NCBI RefSeq assembly: GCF_900114185.1 | Contig: NZ_FOSE01000003.1 | Span: 558,001-622,000 of the forward strand | Source: Cellulomonas sp. KH9 | GTDB taxonomy: Bacteria; Actinomycetota; Actinomycetes; Actinomycetales; Cellulomonadaceae | DNA length: 64,000 nucleotides | Reading direction: 5' to 3' | Shown: piece after piece, positions 54,641 through 62,681 of the stretch | Layout: each line of letters opens with the position of its first letter | How positions within the stretch are numbered: the first letter of the stretch is position 1 | Translations under genes and position numbers: made by a program | Notes under the pieces: generated by a model | The model's database searches: none | Told to the model about the DNA's origin: nothing | What the model saw: the letters and a program-made list of their open reading frames with translations, nothing else

Positions 54641-55474
54641 ATGAGCAACCCCGTCTTCAACAACAGTGCCGTCTTCGGTGACCCGCGCCAGCAGCGCCGC
54701 GGCGGGCAGCAGACCGTCGCGCAGGGCCCCGCGTGGGGCACGGCGGGTGCGCAGGCCGCTGACGCCGCCACCCTCGAGCAGATGTACGACGCCCCGCCGG
54801 CCACCCCGCGCGACACGGGGCGCCTCACCTACGACGACGTCATCGTCAAGACCGGTGGGCTGCTCGCGCTGCTCGTCGTCGTCGCCGCGGCGACGTGGAC
54901 GCTCGCGCCGGGCCTGTGGATCGTGGGCGCCGTCGTCGGTCTGGTCCTGGGCCTGGTCAACGCGTTCAAGAAGAGCCCGAGCCCGGTGCTCATCACGCTG
55001 TACACGGTCGCGCAGGGCATGTTCCTCGGCGGGATCAGCGCGATGTACGAGTCGTTCTACGACGGCATCGTCGGGCAGGCCGTCATGGCGACCCTGTCGG
55101 TGTTCGCCGTCGCGCTGGTGCTCTTCCGCTCCGGCAAGGTCCGCGTCACCCCGAAGTTCCAGCGTGCCGTGCTCATCGGCATGGGCGGGTACCTCGTGTA
55201 CTCGCTGCTCAACATCGTGCTCATGGTGTTCGGCGTCGGCGGCGGCACGTACGGTCCGCTGCGCTCCGGCCTGCTCGGGATCATCGTCGGCCTCGTCGCC
55301 GTCGGGCTGGCCGCCGCGAGCCTGATCATGGACTTCGACTCCATCAAGCGCGGCGTCGAGCAGGGTGCCCCGGCCAAGTTCGCGTGGTCGGCCGCGTTCG
55401 GCCTCATCGTCACGCTGGTGTGGCTGTACCTCGAGCTGCTGCGCCTGCTGGCGATCCTGCGCGGGGACAACTGA
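54641..55474 (+). CDS. Bax inhibitor-1 / YccA family membrane protein
   Basis: The 277-residue protein has a Gln/Gly/Ala-rich N-terminus (1-62) and seven predicted helices (about 70-270). MSNPVFNNSAVFGDPRQQRR and TYDDVIVKTGGLLALLVVVAAAT are typical of the actinobacterial BI-1 subgroup, and the last helix region has an acidic MDFDSIKRG. Bacterial BI-1 proteins can act as pH-gated calcium leak channels, but a physiological role in actinobacteria is not established. It is monocistronic, with a terminator directly after. Confidence 0.9.
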   Translation: MSNPVFNNSAVFGDPRQQRRGGQQTVAQGPAWGTAGAQAADAATLEQMYDAPPATPRDTGRLTYDDVIVKTGGLLALLVVVAAATWTLAPGLWIVGAVVGLVLGLVNAFKKSPSPVLITLYTVAQGMFLGGISAMYESFYDGIVGQAVMATLSVFAVALVLFRSGKVRVTPKFQRAVLIGMGGYLVYSLLNIVLMVFGVGGGTYGPLRSGLLGIIVGLVAVGLAAASLIMDFDSIKRGVEQGAPAKFAWSAAFGLIVTLVWLYLELLRLLAILRGDN

Positions 55475-55491
55475 CCCCCACCGCTCACCGC

Positions 55492-55525
55492 GACGCCCCG
55501 TCGGCCCACCGGCCGGCGGGGCGTC
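55492..55525 (+). terminator. Hairpin terminator after the BI-1 gene
   Basis: A 15-bp stem with one mismatch (55492-55506 with 55511-55525) and a four-base loop. It lies 18 bases after the stop and 40 before cystathionine beta-synthase. Confidence 0.75.
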
Positions 55526-55564
55526 GTCGTCCCTCCTGCGCAGCCCGATGAGAGGATCGACCGC

Positions 55565-56974
55565 GTGAAGTACGCCCAGCACATCTCCGAGCTCGTCGGC
55601 GGCACCCCGCTGGTCCGGCTGACGTCCGTGACCGCCGGCCTGAGCGCCACGATCCTGGCCAAGGTCGAGTACCTCAACCCCGGCGGGTCGGTGAAGGACC
55701 GGATCGCGCTGCGCATGATCGAGGCGGCCGAGGCCTCGGGGGAGCTGCAGCCGGGCGGGACGATCGTCGAGCCGACGTCGGGGAACACCGGCGTCGGGCT
55801 CGCGCTCGTCGCGCAGCGCAAGGGCTACCGCTGCGTCTTCGTGTGCCCGGACAAGGTCAGCCAGGACAAGCGCGACGTGCTGCGCGCCTACGGCGCCGAG
55901 GTGGTCGTGACGCCCACCGCCGTGCCGCCGGACCACCCGGACTCGTACTACTCGGTGTCCGACCGCATCACGCGCGAGACGCCCGGGGCGTGGAAGCCCA
56001 ACCAGTACGCGAACGCGAACGGGCCGGCCAGCCACTACGCGAGCACGGGCCCGGAGATCTGGGCCGACACGGAGGGGCGCATCACGCACCTCGTGACGGG
56101 CGTGGGCACCGGCGGCACCATCACCGGCACCGGCCGGTACCTGCACGACGTCTCGGCGGACCGCCCGGCGGCGGACGGCGGGCGCGTCGTGGTCGTCGGC
56201 GCCGACCCGGCCGGCTCGGTGTACTCCGGCGGCGACGGCCGCCCGTACCTCGTGGAGGGCGTCGGCGAGGACTTCTGGCCGACGGCCTACGACCCGACGG
56301 TCCCCGACGAGATCATCGCGGTGTCCGACGCGGACTCGTTCGCCATGACGCGGCGCCTCGCACGCGAGGAGGGCCTGCTGGTCGGCGGGTCGTGCGGCAT
56401 GGCCGTCGAGGCGACGCTGCGGCACGCGCGTGCCCTGCAGGACGCGGACCCGGAGGCGGCCGCGCGGGCCGTCTATGTCGTGATCCTCCCGGACGGCGGC
56501 CGCGGCTACCTGTCGAAGATCTTCAACGACTCGTGGATGCGGTCGTACGGGTTCCTCGCCGGTGGCGAGGGCGCGACCATCGCGGACGTGCTGCGCAGCA
56601 AGGACGGCGACATGCCCGCGCTGGTGCACACGCACCCCAACGAGACCGTGCGCGACGCGATCGAGATCCTGCGCGAGTACGGCGTCTCGCAGATGCCGGT
56701 GGTCGGCGCCGAGCCGCCCGTCATGATCGGCGAGGTCGCGGGGTCCGTCAGCGAGCGCGAGCTGCTCGACGCGGTGTTCTCGGGTGCCGCGTCGCTGGCC
56801 GACCGGGTCGACAAGCACATGGCCCCCGCGCTGCCGCTCATCGGCTCGGGGGAGCCGGTGGGGTCCGCCCGTGCGGCGCTCGAGAAGGCCGACGCCCTCA
56901 TGGTCGTCGACGACGGGCGGCCCGTGGGCGTCCTCACGCGCCACGACCTGCTGGGGTTCCTGGCGACCGGGTGA
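55565..56974 (+). CDS. cbs: Cystathionine beta-synthase with C-terminal CBS pair
   Basis: The 469-residue PLP enzyme condenses serine (or acetylserine) with homocysteine to cystathionine in transsulfuration. Lys44 in NPGGSVKDR binds PLP; TSGNTGVGLALVA and the phosphate loop GTGGTITGTGRYL complete the site. The fold-type II catalytic part covers about 1-330; two CBS domains (about 345-469) end the protein and may regulate it by nucleotides, as in the human enzyme. Cysteine synthases lack the CBS pair, which supports this name. GTG 55565 is the start. No cystathionine gamma-lyase gene is adjacent. Confidence 0.94.
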   Translation: MKYAQHISELVGGTPLVRLTSVTAGLSATILAKVEYLNPGGSVKDRIALRMIEAAEASGELQPGGTIVEPTSGNTGVGLALVAQRKGYRCVFVCPDKVSQDKRDVLRAYGAEVVVTPTAVPPDHPDSYYSVSDRITRETPGAWKPNQYANANGPASHYASTGPEIWADTEGRITHLVTGVGTGGTITGTGRYLHDVSADRPAADGGRVVVVGADPAGSVYSGGDGRPYLVEGVGEDFWPTAYDPTVPDEIIAVSDADSFAMTRRLAREEGLLVGGSCGMAVEATLRHARALQDADPEAAARAVYVVILPDGGRGYLSKIFNDSWMRSYGFLAGGEGATIADVLRSKDGDMPALVHTHPNETVRDAIEILREYGVSQMPVVGAEPPVMIGEVAGSVSERELLDAVFSGAASLADRVDKHMAPALPLIGSGEPVGSARAALEKADALMVVDDGRPVGVLTRHDLLGFLATG

Positions 56975-56981
56975 CGGGGGT

Positions 56982-57031
56982 GCGGACCGCGGACCGCGGT
57001 CCGCAGGTCCCGGGCGGCACCGGGTTAGCAT
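56982..57031 (+). promoter_or_regulatory. Acetyl esterase promoter with palindrome
   Basis: GCGGACC (56982-56988) precedes the perfect 16-bp palindrome GCGGACCGCGGTCCGC (56989-57004). TAGCAT (57026-57031) is a good -10. The palindrome lies where a -35-blocking operator would be, though it might instead end the cbs transcript. Confidence 0.45.
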
Positions 57032-57073
57032 CGGCGCGACCTGATGGGCCTGACCTGCGAAGGACCTTCCGCG

Positions 57074-58072
57074 ATGGCGCTGTACGACCTTCCCCTGCCC
57101 GAGCTCGAGCGGTACCTGCCGGACCTCGACGAGCCCGCCGACCTCGACGCGTTCTGGGCGAAGACCCTCGACGAGACCCGCGGGTTCGACCTCGACCTGC
57201 GTCGCGAGCCGTACGACGCCGGGATGCGGCTGCTCGACGTCGAGGACGTGACGTTCGCGGGGTTCGGCGGGCACCCCGTCAAGGCGTGGGTCACCCGCCC
57301 GGCGGGGTCGGCCAGCGACGGGTCGTCGCTGCCGGCGGTCGTGGAGTTCATCGGGTACGGCGGCGGGCGCGGCCGGCCGGTGGAGCGGCTCGCGTGGGCC
57401 GCCGCCGGGTACGTGCACCTGCTCATGGACACCCGCGGCCAGGGCTCCCGGTGGGGGAGCGGTGGCGGCACCCCCGACCCCGTCGGCTCGGGCCCGCACA
57501 CCCCCGGGTTCATGACGCGCGGCATCCTCGACCCCGCCGAGCACTACTACCGCCGGGTGTACACCGACGGCGTGCGTGCGGTCGAGGCCGTGCGCGCGCT
57601 GCCCGGCGTCGACCCGGCGCGGGTCGTCGTCACCGGCGGCAGCCAGGGCGGCGGGATGACGCTGGCCGTCGCGGGCCTCGTCGACGACCTCGCCGGCGTC
57701 ATGCCGGACGTCCCGTTCATGTGCCACATCCCGCGCGCGATCTCGCTCATCGACTCGGACCCGTACCACGAGGTCGTCACGTACCTGTCGGTGCACCGGG
57801 AGCACAAGGACGCGGCGATGCGGACGCTGTCGTACCTCGACGGCGTGCACCTGGCCCGCCGCGCGACCGCCCCGACGCTGTTCTCGGTCGCGCTGCGCGA
57901 CCCGATCTGCCCGCCGTCGACCGTGTACGCGGCGTACAACCACTACGGCGCGCTCGCCGCGTCGCGTCCGGAGCGGGACATCGAGGTGTACGAGTTCAAC
58001 GGGCACGAGGGCGGCGGCGCCTTCCAGGTCGAGGCGCAGCTGCGCTGGCTCGCGGCGACGCTCGGGCGCTGA
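57074..58072 (+). CDS. CE7 acetyl esterase (acetylxylan esterase / cephalosporin-C deacetylase)
   Basis: A 332-residue alpha/beta hydrolase of carbohydrate esterase family 7, removing acetyl groups from xylo-oligosaccharides. Ser190 in TGGSQGGGM, Asp276 in LRDPICPPST and His311 in FNGHEGGG form the triad; RGQGSRWG is the family's conserved Arg-Gly-Gln motif. There is no signal peptide, so it acts in the cytoplasm on imported acetylated oligosaccharides, complementing the secreted GH10 xylanase 22 kb away. AAGGACC precedes ATG 57074; an upstream in-frame ATG at 57044 is less likely. Confidence 0.94.
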   Translation: MALYDLPLPELERYLPDLDEPADLDAFWAKTLDETRGFDLDLRREPYDAGMRLLDVEDVTFAGFGGHPVKAWVTRPAGSASDGSSLPAVVEFIGYGGGRGRPVERLAWAAAGYVHLLMDTRGQGSRWGSGGGTPDPVGSGPHTPGFMTRGILDPAEHYYRRVYTDGVRAVEAVRALPGVDPARVVVTGGSQGGGMTLAVAGLVDDLAGVMPDVPFMCHIPRAISLIDSDPYHEVVTYLSVHREHKDAAMRTLSYLDGVHLARRATAPTLFSVALRDPICPPSTVYAAYNHYGALAASRPERDIEVYEFNGHEGGGAFQVEAQLRWLAATLGR

Positions 58073-58166
58073 CCCGGTCGTCGTGCGCGTCGCCGCCCCG
58101 GTCGGCGGCGGCGCGCCCGACGGTGCAGGATGGTCCGGCACTGTCATCCACCGAAGGAGAATCGCC

Positions 58167-58571
58167 ATGGCCGCAGCGCTGCCCGAGGTCTCGGGCGCAC
58201 CCGGCACGAAGCCCACGCTCACGTTCCCGGACGCGGCGCCGTCCGAGGAGCTCGAGGTCGTGGTGCTGAGCCGCGGCGACGGCGCGCTCGTCGAGGCGGG
58301 CCAGGACATCGAGGTGCACTACCTCGGGCAGTCCTGGCAGGGAGGCGTCTTCGACAACTCGTTCGACCGGGGCTCGTCGATCAGCTTCCCCATCGGCGTC
58401 GGCGCCGTCATCGCCGGCTGGGACGAGGGCCTGGTCGGCCAGCAGGTCGGTTCGCGGGTCCTGCTGTCGATCCCGTCGCACCTGGCGTACGGCGACCGCG
58501 GCGTGCCGCAGGCCGGCATCAAGGGCGGCGACACGCTCGTGTTCGTGGTGGACATCGTCGGCGTCAGCTGA
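58167..58571 (+). CDS. FKBP-type peptidyl-prolyl isomerase
   Basis: The 134-residue protein is a single cytosolic FKBP domain that speeds prolyl bond rotation. VHYLGQSWQGGVFDNSFDRG, the pocket residues in FPIGVGAVIAGWDEGLVGQQVG and SHLAYGDRGVPQAGIKGGDTLVFVVD are all standard, including the Trp at the base of the binding pocket. No signal peptide is present. GAAGGAGA lies six bases before ATG 58167. A terminator follows. Confidence 0.96.
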   Translation: MAAALPEVSGAPGTKPTLTFPDAAPSEELEVVVLSRGDGALVEAGQDIEVHYLGQSWQGGVFDNSFDRGSSISFPIGVGAVIAGWDEGLVGQQVGSRVLLSIPSHLAYGDRGVPQAGIKGGDTLVFVVDIVGVS

Positions 58572-58592
58572 CCCACCCGATGAGTCCGCGCC

Positions 58593-58628
58593 GCACCACC
58601 GGTCGACCCTCGCGGGCGCCGGTGGTGC
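58593..58628 (+). terminator. Hairpin terminator after the FKBP gene
   Basis: GCACCACCGG (58593-58602) pairs with CCGGTGGTGC (58619-58628), 10 bp with a 16-base loop, 22 bases after the stop. Confidence 0.7.
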
Positions 58629-58671
58629 GGTCGCGCGGACCGCACGGCGCGACGCCCGGGAGGCAGGACCC

Positions 58672-59604
58672 GTGAGCGTCGCACGCAGCCGTGACCCCCA
58701 GGAGTGGGCGGCCCACTCGCCGTACTCCGACCCCGGCCCGTACGCGGCCGTGCTGCAGGGCCTGGGCACCGCGCCGGCCGACGTGCACGCCGCCGCGACG
58801 GGCCTCATCGCGCACTACCGCGCCGAGACGGCGACGCTCGACCCCGCGCGCCTGCCGACGATCGACCTGCGCTGGCTCGACCGGATCCTCGCGGCGGGCC
58901 TCGAGGCCTCGTCCGCCCCGCTGCCCGGCCGTCCGCACGCCGACCGCGTCGCGGGGTGCTGCCGTGACCACACGCTGCTGGGCGTCGGCCTGCTGCGGGA
59001 GCACGGCGTCCCCGCGCGGTCCCGGATCGGGTTCGCCCGGTACTTCTTCCCGGGCGACGGCGTGGACCACGTCGTCGTCGAGCGCTGGGACGGTGAGCGC
59101 TGGGTGCGCAGCGACCCGGAGCTGGACGCCGCGTTCGGCGCGGCGCCGCCGGCGGGCGACCCGTTCGACCCGTTCGACATGCCCACGGGGCTCGACAGCC
59201 CGTTCCCGACCGCCGCGGAGCTGTGGGCCGCGCACCGGCGCGACGGCCTGGACCTGACGCGGTACGGCGTGGCGGGGGTGCCCGAGCTGGCCGGCCGGGA
59301 CTTCGTGCGCGGGTACGTCCTGCTCGAGGTCGCCCACCGGCGCCGTGACGAGCTGCTGCTGTGGGACGTGTGGGGCGCGGAGCTCGACGGCACGACGAGC
59401 GACGACGCCGACGTCCTCGCCGACGAGATCGCGGACCTGCTGCTGCGCGCCGACGCGGGCGACGTCGCGGCCGAGGACGAGCTCGTCGACCGGTACGCGG
59501 GCGACCCTCGCCTGCGGCCCGGGCCGCGGGTCCGGACGCTCTCGCCGCTCGGCCGCGAGGGCTGGACGGACCTCGCTTCCCGGACGACCGTGTGGGACGT
59601 CTGA
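58672..59604 (+). CDS. Transglutaminase-like domain protein
   Basis: The 310-residue cytosolic protein shows a transglutaminase-like triad in order: Cys in GCCRDHTLLGVGLLREHGVPAR, His in VDHVVVERWDG, and Asp in VRSDPELDAAF. The first segment is how the papain-like transglutaminase core usually looks (Cys at a helix start, then a Val-Pro-Ala-Arg turn). No signal peptide. The family includes peptidases and amide hydrolases; the substrate is unknown. GTG 58672 with GGGAGG upstream is the start. Confidence 0.8.
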   Translation: MSVARSRDPQEWAAHSPYSDPGPYAAVLQGLGTAPADVHAAATGLIAHYRAETATLDPARLPTIDLRWLDRILAAGLEASSAPLPGRPHADRVAGCCRDHTLLGVGLLREHGVPARSRIGFARYFFPGDGVDHVVVERWDGERWVRSDPELDAAFGAAPPAGDPFDPFDMPTGLDSPFPTAAELWAAHRRDGLDLTRYGVAGVPELAGRDFVRGYVLLEVAHRRRDELLLWDVWGAELDGTTSDDADVLADEIADLLLRADAGDVAAEDELVDRYAGDPRLRPGPRVRTLSPLGREGWTDLASRTTVWDV

Positions 59605-59618
59605 GCCGTCAGCCGCCG

Positions 59619-60332
59619 TCAGCCGCCGGTAGGGACGCGCACCCCGCCCAGGGCGTAGGCCGCCGCCGCCTCCGCGTGCACGCGGGCCGACGCGATGAGC
59701 GGCACGCGGCTGTCGTCGGGCGGGAGCGCGAGCTCCAGCTCGGTGCACGCCAGGACCACCGCGTCGGCGCCGGCCGCGCTCAGGTCGGCGACGACCTCCC
59801 GCAGCCGTGCGCGGGAGCACTCCGGCGCGCTGCCCTGCGTGAGCTCGTCGAAGATGATCCGATCGACCTCCTCCTGCGCGGGGGCCTCCGGCACGACGGC
59901 TGCGATGCCGTGCCGTGCCAGCCGGTCGGCGTAGAACGGCTCGGCCATCACCCAGCGCGTCCCCAGGACGCCCAGGGTGCTGTGCCCCGCGGCGCGGGCG
60001 ACCTCGGCCACCGCGTCGGCGATGTGCAGCAGCGGCACGTCGAGGGCGGCCTCCACGGCGGGAGCCACCTTGTGCATGAGGTTGGTCGCGATGAGCACGG
60101 CGTCCGCACCGGCGTCCTGGAGGCGTCGACCCGCGCCCGCGAGCAGCGCACCGGCGCCGTCCCAGTCGTCGGCGAGCTGCAGCTCGCGCACCTGCGCGAA
60201 GTCCAGCGACTCCAGCAGCACGTGCGCGCTGTGGTGGCCGCCCAGCCGCTCCTGCACCACCGCGTTGACGATCCGGTAGTACTCCGCGGTCGAGTACCAG
60301 CTCATGCCGCCGATGACGCCGAGGGTGCGCAC
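59619..60332 (-). CDS. YgeA/RacX-type broad-specificity amino-acid racemase
   Basis: The 237-residue PLP-independent racemase belongs to the Asp/Glu racemase fold. The usual pair of catalytic Cys is replaced on one side: Thr83 in IATNLMHK and Cys196 in VLACTELEL. This Thr/Cys pair is known from E. coli YgeA, which acts on several amino acids, rather than from strict Asp or Glu racemases. TLGVIGGMSWYSTAEYYR at the N-terminus is also YgeA-like. GTG 60332 with GGGAGG five bases upstream is preferred over ATG 60359. It may supply D-amino acids for the wall, but this is a guess. Confidence 0.88.
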   Translation of the reverse strand: MRTLGVIGGMSWYSTAEYYRIVNAVVQERLGGHHSAHVLLESLDFAQVRELQLADDWDGAGALLAGAGRRLQDAGADAVLIATNLMHKVAPAVEAALDVPLLHIADAVAEVARAAGHSTLGVLGTRWVMAEPFYADRLARHGIAAVVPEAPAQEEVDRIIFDELTQGSAPECSRARLREVVADLSAAGADAVVLACTELELALPPDDSRVPLIASARVHAEAAAAYALGGVRVPTGG

Positions 60333-60434
60333 GTGGACCTCCCGAGGGGTGCACCCCATGGAACCCCCGCACCACGGGAGGCGTCCAGCCCCGGCCGGTG
60401 CGGCGCCGGCGGACCGGCCGCGGACCGGGCCCCG

Positions 60435-60451
60435 CGGACCGTGCCGGTCCG
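60435..60451 (-). terminator. Short hairpin at the alditol oxidase 3' end
   Basis: CGGACC (60435-60440) pairs with GGTCCG (60446-60451) directly after the oxidase stop on the minus strand. The stem is only 6 bp, so it is a weak call. Confidence 0.35.
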
Positions 60452-61720
60452 TCAGCCGCGCAGCCCGTACCGCGTGAGGAAGTCGTTCGCGAAGACGCCC
60501 TCGGGGTCACGCCGCAGCAGGAGGGCGACCTGGTCGTCCCACCGCGGGTACAGCTCGCGCAGCGTGCGCTGCTCGTCGGCGAACAGCTTGCCCCAGTGCG
60601 GGCGGGCACCGAACGGCGCGAGCGCCTCCTCGATCACCGGCAGCACGGCCTCCACCTCGGTCCGCCGCGGCTGCCACGTGAAGTGCAGCGCGACGCGGTC
60701 GCCGCCGTGGGCGGTGGACAGCCACAGGTCGTCGCCGGCGACCGTGCGGATCTCGCTGATCAGCAGCAGCGGGGACGTCAGGTGGCCGATGCCGCGCAGG
60801 GCCTCGATCGCCGCGACCGCGTGCTCGCGGGGCACGAGCCACTCGGACTGCAGCTCCTCGCCCGCGGACGGCGTGAAGTCGAGCCGGAAGTGGGGGAGCC
60901 GCTCGTGCCACGGCCCGGGCACACCCTCCTGCTGCGTGCACGCCACGGGGTCCGGGCCCGGCACGGGGTGCACGGGTCCCGGGGCGGGACGCGCGCCCGT
61001 GAGGACGTCCCCCGCCTCCGGCAGGGTCCAGCCGTCCGCGTCGACGCGGTGCTTGAGCCAGACCTGGGCGACGTCGTCCCCGGTCCAGTCGGTGAACAGG
61101 CTCACGGAGTAGGCCGACGCCATGAGGTCGTCGAAGCGGTCCAGGGCGCCGGCCCACGGCAGGTCGAGCCACACCTCCTGCGCGACGTCGTACGTGGGCT
61201 GGATCGCGAGCGTCACGCGCGTCACGACGCCCAGGCCGCCGAGGGCGACCACCGACCCGGCGAGCTCGGGGTCGTCCGGTCCGAGCGTGCGGACCTCGCC
61301 GCCCGCGCCGACGATCTCCAGCCCCCGGACGGCGGCCGAGAGGTTGGGCGCGGTGACGCCCGAGCCGTGGGTCGCGGTGGCGACCGTGCCCGCGACCGCG
61401 ATGTGCGGCAGGGACGCCATGGTGTGCAGGGCCCAGCCGGCCGCGTGCAGGTCGATCGCGAGCTCGCCGTAGCGCACGCCGGCGCCGACGGTCACGGTGC
61501 CCGCGTCGGGGTCGACCACCGTCGGGACCTCGAGGCGGTCCAGCACGACGAGCGTGCCGGGGGAGTCCGCCAGGTCGTGGAACGAGTGCCGCGAGCCCAG
61601 GGCCCGCACGTGCCGGGCGGCGGCGACGACCTCGGCGACCTCCTCGACGCTCGTCGGGCGCACCACGGGCCCGCCGCGGAACGTGTGGCTGCCGGCCCAG
61701 GTGGTCAGGGCGTCCGTCAT
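60452..61720 (-). CDS. Alditol oxidase / aldonolactone-oxidase-family flavoprotein
   Basis: A 422-residue FAD oxidase that oxidises sugar alcohols such as xylitol or sorbitol with oxygen, producing peroxide. The PCMH FAD domain (about 12-180) has LGSRHSFHDL, where His45 corresponds to the covalently flavinylated His of Streptomyces AldO, and VATATHGSG. The C-terminal half is the ALO domain with HFRLDFTPS, HFTWQPRRTEVEAVLP and RPHWGK, conserved around the active site. Length equals AldO (about 418). No signal peptide is seen. It fits a xylan-using lifestyle. Confidence 0.92.
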   Translation of the reverse strand: MTDALTTWAGSHTFRGGPVVRPTSVEEVAEVVAAARHVRALGSRHSFHDLADSPGTLVVLDRLEVPTVVDPDAGTVTVGAGVRYGELAIDLHAAGWALHTMASLPHIAVAGTVATATHGSGVTAPNLSAAVRGLEIVGAGGEVRTLGPDDPELAGSVVALGGLGVVTRVTLAIQPTYDVAQEVWLDLPWAGALDRFDDLMASAYSVSLFTDWTGDDVAQVWLKHRVDADGWTLPEAGDVLTGARPAPGPVHPVPGPDPVACTQQEGVPGPWHERLPHFRLDFTPSAGEELQSEWLVPREHAVAAIEALRGIGHLTSPLLLISEIRTVAGDDLWLSTAHGGDRVALHFTWQPRRTEVEAVLPVIEEALAPFGARPHWGKLFADEQRTLRELYPRWDDQVALLLRRDPEGVFANDFLTRYGLRG

Positions 61721-61749
61721 GGGGGTCCTCTCGTGCGGGCGTGCGGGCG

Positions 61750-62616
61750 TCAGCGCCCGGGTGCGGTGATGAAGATGTCGAACAGCTCGGGGGTGTGGGC
61801 GTGCACCAGCACCATGAAGACCACGGCGTCGAAGAGCAGGTGCACGACCAGCACGTACGTCAGGGACTTGGTCAGGGAGAACGTGAAGCCCTGGATCAGC
61901 GCGAACGGGATCGTCAGCAGCGGGCCCCACTCGCGGTAGCCCAGCTCCCACAGGAACGACACGAACACCGTGGCCTGCAGCACGTTCGCCGCCCACAGCG
62001 GGAAGTGCCGGCGCAGCAGGGCGAAGACGGTGCAGATGAAGAACAGCTCGTCCCAGGTGCCCACGGCGTTGACGCCGACGAACAGGCGCGCGATCTCCTG
62101 CCCCTCGATCACCGTCGGCCAGTTGCGGTACGCACCGGACGACAGGAAGTAGAAGGGCAGCAGCAGGTACCCGGCGGTCTGCACGCCGATGAGGTACGCC
62201 CACTGCGTGCGGGTCCACCGCCGTCCGGTGCGCCACGGGAACCGGATGACGTCGTCGCCCAGGACGTGCCGGGACAGGACGTACGGGATCACGACCGCCA
62301 GCCCGAGGGCGAGCGTGAAGCGCAGCATGCTGGCGTCGGACAGGTCCGCACCCAGCGGGATCGTGCTGACGATGCCCATGCCGGCGCCGATGATCAGCAG
62401 GTCCCGTCCCAGGACGCGGTCGACGGCCCAGCCCAGGGCGATCCCGACGACGAGCGGCAGGTACGCCAGCGGGCGGACGTGGATCGCGAACATCAGCACG
62501 GCCGACCCGCACACGAGGACGGCGGCGACGTACCGCCACGCGGGGTGCGACAGGGCCCGCGGGGGTGCGTCGTCGGCCGCCGCCGGCAGGGTCCCCGCAG
62601 TCTCGTCCACCCGCAC
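61750..62616 (-). CDS. CPBP/CAAX-protease-like membrane protein with degenerate motifs
   Basis: The 288-residue protein has about eight helices and resembles the CPBP intramembrane protease family. The first motif region reads TWDELFFICTVFALLRRHFP: a D-E pair stands where the catalytic E-E is usual, and the following Arg of EExxxR is missing. HLLFDAVVF fits the last motif (His with downstream Asp). Activity is therefore doubtful. The start is uncertain (GTG 62616 or 62610). It lies 29 bases upstream of the alditol oxidase on the same strand, so they may be co-transcribed. Confidence 0.68.
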   Translation of the reverse strand: MRVDETAGTLPAAADDAPPRALSHPAWRYVAAVLVCGSAVLMFAIHVRPLAYLPLVVGIALGWAVDRVLGRDLLIIGAGMGIVSTIPLGADLSDASMLRFTLALGLAVVIPYVLSRHVLGDDVIRFPWRTGRRWTRTQWAYLIGVQTAGYLLLPFYFLSSGAYRNWPTVIEGQEIARLFVGVNAVGTWDELFFICTVFALLRRHFPLWAANVLQATVFVSFLWELGYREWGPLLTIPFALIQGFTFSLTKSLTYVLVVHLLFDAVVFMVLVHAHTPELFDIFITAPGR

Positions 62617-62681
62617 ACCCTGCCTCACGGCGTGCGTCCGCGCAGCCCACGGGCCTGCGAGTCGTGCGGGCGCGTCGCCCC

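Noticed and set aside
54407..58309. An open frame of about 1,300 codons continuing upstream of the ABC ATPase
   Set aside because: Only the part from 54406 downward encodes ABC motifs. The upstream part lies opposite BI-1, cbs and the esterase and has shadow composition.
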